Below are positions 1 to 5,865 of a stretch of 6,046 nucleotides of DNA, one piece after another; within the stretch, counting starts at the first letter, position 1; each line of letters begins with the position of its first letter. Position numbers and translations under genes: made by a program. Location of the stretch: the NCBI GenBank assembly GCA_021735725.1, contig JAIPGS010000052.1, positions 1 through 6,046 of the forward strand, given 5' to 3'. The notes beneath the pieces are model-generated. The model was not told the origin of the DNA, did not search any database, and worked only from the letters and a program-made list of their open reading frames with translations. Origin of the DNA: Candidatus Babeliales bacterium. GTDB taxonomy: Bacteria; Babelota; Babeliae; Babelales; CAIQNR01.

Positions 1-218
1 ATTGTCTTTTTAATTCCACCTGATTCTTCTGGAAATCCAACATAATCCAGATGTTCAGGGTTGCTAAAAAATTGTTCTAGTGATTTTTTATCTGATTCTT
101 GTATTGGCCTTATTAAGAATGTGGAAGATTCTATGGGGGCAGCTTCAGCGGCTCTCATAAAATTCATTGGACTTATTAAAACAAAAACAAGAGATAGTTT
201 TTTAAAATAATTTTTCAT
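1..218 (-). CDS. Exported GNAT-family N-acetyltransferase (RimJ/RimL-like), N-terminal part
   Basis: This is a partial gene: the ATG is at 218-216 and the frame stays open for 72 codons to the left edge, so the C-terminus with the acetyl-CoA-binding motif is outside the window. The start is supported by AAGGA at 226-230, seven bases upstream. Residues 1-7 (MKNYFKK) are basic, residues 8-22 are hydrophobic, and an Ala-rich stretch (RAAEAA, about 22-27) looks like a signal peptidase I site. The mature protein opens with FLIRPIQESDKKSLEQFFSNPEHLDYVG, which follows the first beta strand and helix of RimJ/RimL-type GNAT enzymes (usual form: L-x-L-R-P-x-x-x-x-D, then a helix and S-x-P-E). The family transfers acetyl groups from acetyl-CoA to amines. 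The substrate here is unknown. It lies 39 bases downstream of a second exported GNAT gene on the same strand, with no terminator between, so the two are probably co-transcribed. The family call rests on only about 40 mature residues. Confidence 0.72.
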   Translation of the reverse strand, partial: MKNYFKKLSLVFVLISPMNFMRAAEAAPIESSTFLIRPIQESDKKSLEQFFSNPEHLDYVGFPEESGGIKKT

Positions 219-225
219 TCCATTT

Positions 226-230
226 TCCTT
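226..230 (-). promoter_or_regulatory. Ribosome binding site of the downstream GNAT gene
   Basis: On the minus strand this reads AAGGA, seven bases before the ATG at 218. An overlapping ATG at 223-221 is out of frame and meets a stop after two codons, so the site supports the start at 218. Confidence 0.6.
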
Positions 231-257
231 ATTAATCGAGTCTTTTTTTGTGCATTA

Positions 258-854
258 TTAATTTTTTAAAAAAGAGCCATCAGAAATGTTGATATAAAAA
301 GTGCACCATTGATTACTTGAATATGCATTCTTTTTAAAGTCTAATTTTGTATAAAATGCTTGAGCATGTGTATTTTTAGGATTTACGGAAAGTTGAATAG
401 ATGTAATTTTATGATTATAAAGATCTGTAAGGGCAGCTTTCATAAGTAAAGTTCCTATTTTTTGACCCCTACAATCTTGATCAACAATAAGTATATGGAT
501 ATTTCGTGGTATTTTTTTGAGAGTAAACCAAGAAGTGATCCATTCAATTGCAGAACCTATTTTGCTTAGTTTTGTATGATAGTTTATAACCCCAACAATA
601 AGGCCATTGTCATCTTTTGCCACAAGCGTAATAAGGTTTTTAGAAACAATATATTTCATAGCTAATTCAAGGCCACCATCTTTTTCTTCAAAAATTGCAT
701 ATCTTGCATCAAGGTCTTGTTCTAAAATATGTTGAACTTGTTCTATTTGTTCAAGATTTTCTTTTTCTAGGGGTACAATATCAATACAAAATATATTGTT
801 GGTTAATAAAATTAAAAATGCTATAAAAATAGTTTTAATTGTGTAGTTTTTCAT
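258..854 (-). CDS. Exported GNAT-family N-acetyltransferase
   Basis: A 198-residue protein of the GCN5-related N-acetyltransferase fold. Visible parts: a signal peptide with a short basic start (MKNYTIK) and a hydrophobic core at about 8-22; the first helix region at about 28-50; a beta strand LIVGVINYH (85-93); motif A with strand ILIVDQDC (121-128), the acetyl-CoA pyrophosphate loop RGQKIG (129-134) and its helix; and motif B with strand SIQLSVNPKN and helix AQAFYTKLDF (164-173), where Asp replaces the usual Gly of 'LGF'. The loop is intact, so activity is plausible, but the substrate is unknown. The start at 854 is preferred over the in-frame ATG at 905: AAAGGA lies seven bases upstream, a signal peptide begins there, and the ATG at 905 falls inside the predicted -10 box. 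The Cys near residue 23 is not in a convincing lipobox (NIFC), so a soluble exported protein is more likely than a lipoprotein. It is the first gene of a two-gene minus-strand unit with another exported GNAT. Confidence 0.85.
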   Translation of the reverse strand: MKNYTIKTIFIAFLILLTNNIFCIDIVPLEKENLEQIEQVQHILEQDLDARYAIFEEKDGGLELAMKYIVSKNLITLVAKDDNGLIVGVINYHTKLSKIGSAIEWITSWFTLKKIPRNIHILIVDQDCRGQKIGTLLMKAALTDLYNHKITSIQLSVNPKNTHAQAFYTKLDFKKNAYSSNQWCTFYINISDGSFLKN

Positions 855-861
855 CTCTTTT

Positions 862-867
862 TCCTTT
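862..867 (-). promoter_or_regulatory. Ribosome binding site that fixes the GNAT start at 854
   Basis: On the minus strand this reads AAAGGA, seven bases before the ATG at 854. The alternative in-frame ATG at 905 has no comparable site, which decides the start in favour of 854. Confidence 0.6.
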
Positions 868-898
868 ATCCTTATAAGAGTTATAGAGAGTATCATTA

Positions 899-927
899 AT
901 TTCATTATATGCTTGTAGAAGTATAAT
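899..927 (+). promoter_or_regulatory. Putative promoter for the recO-like/mscS-like operon
   Basis: On the plus strand TATAAT lies at 922-927, with only a poor -35 candidate (ATTTCA, 899-904) at 17-base spacing. The predicted transcript start, near 934, leaves about 35 bases before the GTG at 970. These elements overlap those of the divergent GNAT promoter: this -10 overlaps its -35, and this -35 touches its -10. Confidence 0.35.
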
Positions 928-931
928 GCAA
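904..931 (-). promoter_or_regulatory. Putative sigma-70-type promoter for the two GNAT genes
   Basis: On the minus strand, a perfect -10 box TATAAT (909-904) follows a weak -35 TTGCAT (931-926) after a 16-base spacer. Transcription would start near 897 and leave a leader of roughly 40 bases before the ATG at 854. The -10 match is strong but AT-rich DNA makes chance matches common, so this is an inference. Confidence 0.45.
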
Positions 932-957
932 GGGCTTATTGCTTGATAAGCTTATCT

Positions 958-964
958 AGAGGGG
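958..964 (+). promoter_or_regulatory. Ribosome binding site supporting the GTG start of the recO-like gene
   Basis: AGAGGGG is followed by five T residues and then GTG at 970. Taking GAGG (959-962) as the core gives a seven-base spacing. A competing AAGGG at 930-934 before a TTG at 943 exists, but it coincides with the likely transcript start and would add nine residues that are not expected in the family. Confidence 0.5.
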
Positions 965-969
965 TTTTT

Positions 970-1554
970 GTGCAGTTTGAAGCGATAGTTTTAAAGTTTT
1001 CAGGCAGGCGCCTTTCTCTGCTTTCAAAAACAGAAGGGAGAGTAGAGCATCATTTTTACCTTCAAAAACCGTGGATGAAATTAAGTAGTGGGTCTTTAGT
1101 ATCTTATACACAAGAAGATCAAAGAGGGGGACATAAGAAAATAGAATCTCTTTCTGTTGACTATGTACCACTTTTTTGTGCCCGTCGGGATATTATGTTT
1201 TTACATGCATTTCTTGAAATTTGTAATTTTTTTATACCAGAAGGAAGTGGAGGATCATTTTTTTATGCATTTTTAATTTCAATATATAAACACTTTACTC
1301 GTTTTGATTCTTTATATTTACAAAAAAGAGTTTTGTGTAAAACTCTTTCACATCTTGGTGTTTATCCTGAACAAAGACAGTTTCATTCATATACTCATAT
1401 TCTCTTAGAAGTTCCTATTGACAATTTAGCAACAACAGACTTACAGTTAATGAAAGAGGACGTTTTTGATCAATGGCTTTTGTGGTGTATTGATTCTCAT
1501 CCTCAGGGAAAATGGTTTAAAGCAATGCCCTTTTTATTGAAGAGTGAAAAATAA
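970..1554 (+). CDS. Probable RecO-like DNA repair protein
   Basis: A 194-residue cytoplasmic protein, start GTG at 970. Its layout fits RecO, which with RecR loads RecA onto SSB-coated DNA in gap repair. The opening FEAIVLKFSGRRLSLLSKTEGR (about 3-24) resembles RecO's first OB-fold strands (E-x-I-V-L-K ... G). KLSSGSLVSY and HKKIESLSVDYVPL (about 37-68) continue a beta-rich part. A helical part follows: DIMFLHAFLEICNFFIPEGSGG (74-95), where RecO has 'Y-L-x-E-L-x-x-x-L-x-x-E-x-x-x', and LQKRVLCKTLSHLGVYPE (117-134), like RecO's 'F-E-x-x-L-L-x-x-L-G-Y-x-P'. It is shorter than typical RecO (about 230-250 residues) and has no CxxC pairs, so the zinc finger of some RecO proteins is absent. It ends exactly where the channel gene begins, which implies an operon. 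The similarity is weak and judged by eye. It could instead be an unrelated lineage-specific protein, although the gene itself is secure. Confidence 0.55.
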   Translation: MQFEAIVLKFSGRRLSLLSKTEGRVEHHFYLQKPWMKLSSGSLVSYTQEDQRGGHKKIESLSVDYVPLFCARRDIMFLHAFLEICNFFIPEGSGGSFFYAFLISIYKHFTRFDSLYLQKRVLCKTLSHLGVYPEQRQFHSYTHILLEVPIDNLATTDLQLMKEDVFDQWLLWCIDSHPQGKWFKAMPFLLKSEK

Positions 1555-4500
1555 ATGAAAAAAATAATAAATAAATTATTACTAACTGCTTTATGTAGTT
1601 CTGTTCTTTGTCCAATTAACGGATTAGAGCTTGTTACTGGAGACATTCAAAATAAACCAGCAATACGAGTTGAATTGGGAGATGATAAAAAAACAGAGTT
1701 AGAATCTTTTAAAAAACGTTTAGAAGAATTAACAAAAGAAAAAACGCAAGCTCAGACAGAATTAAAAATTAGATTAGATAAAATAACAGCAGATATTACT
1801 CTTGTTGATTCTATTTTATTATCATCTCAAAATTTTCAGCCTTTTTTGCTTAAAAAACAGGCTCTTCTTAAAAATATTAAACAAATTTATTCTGACATTG
1901 AAACAGAATGGCAAGATATTTTAAATAGAGTTCAACAGCATCTTTTAGTACTTGAAGCTTATGTAAAAGATCCTCAACATGGCGCGCTAAAATTCGAAAA
2001 AAAATCGTTTCATTTATTAAGTGATTTACAAGAATTAAATGATCGAATTGTTACTCAAGAAGAAAAAGTTCGTTCAATTGCTGCAGAAAAGAATGAAGCA
2101 ATTCTTGGGCTTTCACATTGCAAAAAGAAGCTTACAGAAACAGAAAAAACTTCTAAAGAAAAACAAAAAGAACAAGAAAAATTTATTCGCAAAGGTGAAA
2201 ATGATTTTACTGATTCAGAAGATTTAACCTTTAAAGAACGGGGAGAATTGCTTGATTTACAAGTAGTTTTTTCCCGTTATGCGTACCAGTATGCCCAGCT
2301 CTGTGTGCGAGGGGAAGAAATAAAATTAGACTCAATTGCTACTCGAATTAATATTGAAGAAAAACGTCTGTCAGAACTTCAAAAAAGACGTGATTCAATT
2401 AGTAGGATTTCATTAAGAGTAGATGAAAAAGATGTAGAAGCTGCTAATCGCCTTGTTCAGGAAAAGCAGAATAAACATTTTGAAAATATGACAATATATG
2501 ATAATGAACTTTCTGTTTTTAAAAATGAATACAAAAAACTTAAAGAAGAATTTCAAACTTTTATAGAAGAAAATAAAACAAACGTTACAGATATTAATGC
2601 CCTTGCAGAATGGACAGCACGTCCAACAACATCGCAGGAATATAAAATTTTTGGAGAATTAGGGTATAGAAAAGAAGCGTTAGAGTTTCTTGATAAAAAT
2701 ATTGATTTAACTAAAGCCCACATTGATTTTGAAAAATCAGAATTTGCAGGCCACAAAATAGAAGCCGAGATTATTCAATCATGGTATAAAATTAAACATC
2801 AACGATTTTTAACAAATGAAGAACTTTTAGCAGAAATTAAAAGCTATGAAGATCATAATACATTATTGCAGCGGGAGTATTCTGTTTTTGAAGATAAGCG
2901 CCGTGCTACAACAAGAAAATTGACTTCACAAAATGAAGCGCTGCATACTATTAAAGACATTCAAACAAAGATGGCTTCTCAGCGGGCATTGTTTTCTTCG
3001 AGTGCAGAATATTCAAGAACATTGCATTATTTAAATGAAGCTCGAGATCTTCTTTCAAAACAAATTACTCTTACCAGTAAACTTATAGAAATATATTCAA
3101 AACTTCTTGTAACCATAGAACATTCTTTGCGACACGTTAAAACAATGGATCAAGAGTTGAATAGAGTTCGTCTTTGGCATAGATCGGGAGGTGCAATATC
3201 TAAAGAAGGGATTATTAATCTTTTACCAGATATTAAAGCATTTATGTCTGATGTGCGTATTTTAGGACTTTCATATCTTGCTAATTTTACTATCGCTTCT
3301 TTATTTAAAACGGTTAAAGGGCTTGCAACAGATCCTTTTAGTTCTGTTTTCTTTTTAATTCAATTTCTTTTTATTTTTCTTATTTATATTTTGCTTAATC
3401 GTTATTTAAAGAAAATTTCTGATTTTTTACTTATGGTAAGTCCAGAAATTAGAGGGACTTTTGTAGCAAGTAGGGTGGGTGCATTTTTAATTATTTTTAT
3501 TCATAAGCATTTACGGTCTCTGTTTTTATGGTTCATCTTTTTTATATTTTTAGGATTTATACCATTACTAGATCTTTATCCTGGAATTTTATTTTATCTT
3601 TTTTCTATCCCTTATTTACTGTACATTGCGCACCAATTAGTGCGTTATTTTGGAGAATTTAACCAAGAACATGACTCTGTTTTCTTTAATGAAAATTTTC
3701 AAGAACGCTTTGTTATTTTTATGAGTTTGTTTTTATATTCTTCTATTATTATTCTCTTTTTTAGAGAAGCTTTTATTTTGGCTACTTATACAAAATCAGA
3801 ACTTCCTGATATTTTGTTAGCGCTCTATTCTATGATTGGACGAGTGCTTCTTTTATCGTTAGTTCGCAAAGAAGATCTTTTAAATTTTATTTCAACTAAA
3901 ACAGTTTTTTGGGCAAGTATATGGCGTCTTATTGATAATTATTATTATCCTGTTCTTCTTTCATTTGTACTGATTATGGTTATGACTGATCCCCATATTG
4001 GAGGATATAATAATTTAGTGAGTTACTTAATTTGGGGAACTATTGGAAGCATTATCATTGCAAAAATGGTATTTGAGTTTTATGTTTTTATACGGCGTTC
4101 TGTTGGGGTTGTTTTCTTTTCTTCCGACGGTGAAGTTCTTAAAGAGCGATTTACTTTTGCAAAAGTTTCTTATGGATTGAGTGTAATTTTTCTTTTCTTC
4201 CTTTTTACTCTTATTGGAGGATTATTAGTTGCTTGGGTATGGGGAAGTCCGATTCCGTTAGAATCTGTGGTTGATTTTTTTAATGCGGAACGATTAACTA
4301 TTGCCCTTGGAGAAGGACAATTTCAAAAATTAAGTATTTTTGAAGTAATAAAATCATTTTCATTTATACCGCTTGGTTTTATAGTTGCATTTGCTATTGA
4401 AAAATTGGTACTCCATAGAATTTTTAGTGTACTTCTTGTTAATCCAGGAGTGCACAATGCAATTTCAACAATTTCTTATTATGTAATTATTATTATTGTC

Positions 4501-5241
4501 GTAACCATGGGATTATGGGCACAAGGATTTAAATTTTTAATTGCCTATTTAATTACACCAATATTATTTGGTATCGTATGGTCTTTAAAAGAAGTATTTA
4601 ATGATTTTGTGGCGTATTTTATTATTTTAGTACAACGGCCTCTTAAAGTGGGCGATTATATTAAAATGGATCCAGAGACATGCGGGGTAGTAAGAAGTAT
4701 TAGTCCCCGCGCTGTTGTTCTTCGTCGCAAAAAGGGATTCTGTATTATTGTTCCTAACTCTCGTGTGATTCGTGAAACGATTGTAAATTGGGATTATAAT
4801 TTAAACTTTATTTCGTTGCCTGATATTTTGATAAATATTGAATATGCAGCTGATCCAACGTTTACAAAAAAAGTTTTAGAAACTGCAGTGGGACTCAGTA
4901 ATCAAGTATTAAAATCGCCGCCTCCTATTATTCGTTTAGATAATTTTGGTGAATATGGGTATGAATTTATGATCCGTTGCTTTGTGGGACCAGAAAAAAC
5001 ATTAGAACAATGGTGCATAGCAGGCGATGTTCGTCTTCTTATTGTAAAAGAACTCAGTAAGCATGGTATAAAAATTGCATTCCCTGTGCGCGTTATTCGT
5101 TTGTCTAAAGAAGATCGTGGAAAACTCTTTAATATTGATCATTCTCATGATCATGAAATTTCTAAAAAGACAATTCAGAATGAGGATGAAGAAGAAAAGA
5201 GCGGAATCCAGCCTTTTGATATTGAAGAAGGATCTGAATAA
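1555..5241 (+). CDS. Large MscS-family mechanosensitive channel with periplasmic coiled-coil domain (MscK/MscM-like architecture)
   Basis: A 1228-residue inner-membrane protein. The C-terminal third is an MscS domain: membrane helices at about 971-989 and 994-1027, then RPLKVGDYI (1028-1036) matching the family's R-P-x-x-x-G-D-x-I, the VPNS motif (1066-1069), and a cytoplasmic alpha/beta region to about 1185. MscS proteins open under membrane tension and release solutes during osmotic downshock. In front are a signal peptide (KKIINK plus hydrophobic 8-20, cleavage near 23), a long charged helical region rich in Lys/Glu heptads (about 45-540), and roughly ten further hydrophobic segments (about 597-614, 638-650, 655-673, 677-692, 718-736, 753-769, 797-812, 822-845, 871-896, 933-949). 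This layout recalls E. coli MscK and MscM, which are about 1100 residues. The tail (1195-1228) is His-rich then acidic. The ATG directly follows the recO-like TAA, with only a weak GAAGAG (1539-1544), so translation is probably coupled. The pore helix is atypical, so conductance should not be assumed. Confidence 0.88.
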   Translation: MKKIINKLLLTALCSSVLCPINGLELVTGDIQNKPAIRVELGDDKKTELESFKKRLEELTKEKTQAQTELKIRLDKITADITLVDSILLSSQNFQPFLLKKQALLKNIKQIYSDIETEWQDILNRVQQHLLVLEAYVKDPQHGALKFEKKSFHLLSDLQELNDRIVTQEEKVRSIAAEKNEAILGLSHCKKKLTETEKTSKEKQKEQEKFIRKGENDFTDSEDLTFKERGELLDLQVVFSRYAYQYAQLCVRGEEIKLDSIATRINIEEKRLSELQKRRDSISRISLRVDEKDVEAANRLVQEKQNKHFENMTIYDNELSVFKNEYKKLKEEFQTFIEENKTNVTDINALAEWTARPTTSQEYKIFGELGYRKEALEFLDKNIDLTKAHIDFEKSEFAGHKIEAEIIQSWYKIKHQRFLTNEELLAEIKSYEDHNTLLQREYSVFEDKRRATTRKLTSQNEALHTIKDIQTKMASQRALFSSSAEYSRTLHYLNEARDLLSKQITLTSKLIEIYSKLLVTIEHSLRHVKTMDQELNRVRLWHRSGGAISKEGIINLLPDIKAFMSDVRILGLSYLANFTIASLFKTVKGLATDPFSSVFFLIQFLFIFLIYILLNRYLKKISDFLLMVSPEIRGTFVASRVGAFLIIFIHKHLRSLFLWFIFFIFLGFIPLLDLYPGILFYLFSIPYLLYIAHQLVRYFGEFNQEHDSVFFNENFQERFVIFMSLFLYSSIIILFFREAFILATYTKSELPDILLALYSMIGRVLLLSLVRKEDLLNFISTKTVFWASIWRLIDNYYYPVLLSFVLIMVMTDPHIGGYNNLVSYLIWGTIGSIIIAKMVFEFYVFIRRSVGVVFFSSDGEVLKERFTFAKVSYGLSVIFLFFLFTLIGGLLVAWVWGSPIPLESVVDFFNAERLTIALGEGQFQKLSIFEVIKSFSFIPLGFIVAFAIEKLVLHRIFSVLLVNPGVHNAISTISYYVIIIIVVTMGLWAQGFKFLIAYLITPILFGIVWSLKEVFNDFVAYFIILVQRPLKVGDYIKMDPETCGVVRSISPRAVVLRRKKGFCIIVPNSRVIRETIVNWDYNLNFISLPDILINIEYAADPTFTKKVLETAVGLSNQVLKSPPPIIRLDNFGEYGYEFMIRCFVGPEKTLEQWCIAGDVRLLIVKELSKHGIKIAFPVRVIRLSKEDRGKLFNIDHSHDHEISKKTIQNEDEEEKSGIQPFDIEEGSE

Positions 5242-5266
5242 GAAGAGGTTTTTTTCTAAGAAAATT

Positions 5267-5298
5267 CCTGGATTGCCACGCTTCGCTCGCAATCTAGG
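5267..5298. repeat. Imperfect palindrome of a widespread dispersed-repeat type
   Basis: The arms CCTGGATTGC (5267-5276) and GCAATCTAGG (5289-5298) pair over ten positions with one G-T wobble, around a 12-base GC-rich loop. AATT on each side (5263-5266, 5301-5304) could extend the stem past a two-base bulge. On the minus strand the core reads GCGAGCGAAGCGTGGC followed by AATCC. This is the core of a palindromic intergenic repeat that I recall from many unrelated bacteria, often giving spurious peptides like GLPRFARN, which is what one plus frame encodes here. It is much richer in GC than its surroundings. It lies between convergent genes and may also act as a weak terminator: reading leftward it is followed by AATTTTCTT, while reading rightward there is no T tract. 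The repeat's mobility or function is not known from this copy. Confidence 0.6.
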
Positions 5299-5322
5299 TT
5301 AATTCAACAAAAATCAGATATT

Positions 5323-5865
5323 TTACGAATTTAAAAAGCCATGAATCGGCCATGGATGAGTAAAATCAAGATGAGAATCAATTATAGGTTTATGATGAAC
5401 TAAAAAATGAAAAAAGGGTATTTTAATATCAGCTTCACGCACTGTTTTTAAAAGACTTTCAATAATCATATGTTTTTGATGGGTTGATGATTCAAGATCA
5501 AAAGGGTATCGATCGAATGAAAGATAAACAGTTGATTCTGAATCGTTAAGAGACACATATTGCAATAATACTTTTTTATCTAAAATTTCTTCTTCATCAA
5601 GAAGATTAAGCCACTGATTAAGGGCATAATGAAGTGTTGCTGCTTGGTCTTTAGACCACATAATTTCTACAGATTCTTTTTTCCAGCGTTCATCTTTCCA
5701 AAAATAAAGATTAATTTTTTTTCGTTCAGCAATAATTTCTTTTTTGAATTCTGGCTTTATGAGCATTCCCCAATGAATAATTAAGAGTTCTTGATACAAA
5801 CAAAAAAATATCATACCACTACACAATGCACCTAATCCAATGATATAATTTTTTTTAATTATCAT
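5323..5865 (-). CDS. Membrane-anchored GerMN-domain protein
   Basis: A 180-residue protein. The start at 5865 is supported by AAGGA (5873-5877) seven bases upstream; an in-frame ATG further up at 5922 lies inside the amidase coding region. Residues 7-24 form one hydrophobic segment after a basic start (MIIKK), suggesting an uncleaved anchor with the rest in the periplasm. The remainder follows the GerMN (sporulation/germination, PF10646) pattern: strand INLYFWKDE (51-59), KDQAATLHYALNQWLNLL (72-89) for the helix, VYLSFDRYPF (113-122) where the family has 'V-x-V-D-x-S-x-x-F', SSTHQKHMIIESLLKTVRE (126-144) for the 'GS-x-x-E-x-x-x-I-x-x-L-x-x-T' helix, and FFHFLVHHKPI (151-161) for the final strand. 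GerMN domains occur outside spore formers in envelope proteins and are thought to bind cell-wall material. The gene overlaps the end of the restored amidase frame by 11 bases, which points to a joint role in peptidoglycan remodelling. Exact function is unknown. Confidence 0.7.
   Translation of the reverse strand: MIIKKNYIIGLGALCSGMIFFCLYQELLIIHWGMLIKPEFKKEIIAERKKINLYFWKDERWKKESVEIMWSKDQAATLHYALNQWLNLLDEEEILDKKVLLQYVSLNDSESTVYLSFDRYPFDLESSTHQKHMIIESLLKTVREADIKIPFFHFLVHHKPIIDSHLDFTHPWPIHGFLNS

Noticed and set aside
786..854. Lipoprotein signal on the complete GNAT (Cys near residue 23)
   Set aside because: The residues before Cys are N-I-F, which do not fit the L-[AS]-[GA]-C type lipobox.
855..905. 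In-frame upward extension of the complete GNAT to an ATG at 905
   Set aside because: It adds 17 residues before an obvious signal peptide, has no ribosome site, and its ATG falls in the predicted -10 box.
943..969. TTG start at 943 for the RecO-like gene, with AAGGG at 930-934
   Set aside because: The site lies at the likely transcript start, and AGAGGGG before GTG 970 gives a start matching the expected first OB-fold strand. It is not fully excluded.
956..1171. Minus-strand open frame of 71 codons
   Set aside because: It is antisense to the RecO-like gene, with no ribosome site or recognisable protein.
2039..2227. Plus-strand open frame of 62 codons rich in Lys
   Set aside because: It is an out-of-frame shadow of the channel's Lys/Glu coiled coil.
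2553..2756. Minus-strand open frame of 67 codons
   Set aside because: It is antisense inside the channel gene, with no supporting motif or start signal.
5136..5160. Repeated TGATCA/CATGATCATG palindromes as a regulatory site
   Set aside because: They lie inside the channel coding sequence and follow from the His-Asp codon run.
5002..5302. Open frames on both strands running through the channel 3' end and the palindrome (including GLPRFARN)
   Set aside because: Both are overlapped by the channel coding region, and their remaining ends are just translations of the repeat, a common source of spurious proteins.
5267..5304. Strong rho-independent terminator for the channel operon
   Set aside because: Reading rightward, the stem is followed by TTAATTCAAC rather than a T tract, so a dispersed repeat with at most weak terminator activity fits better.
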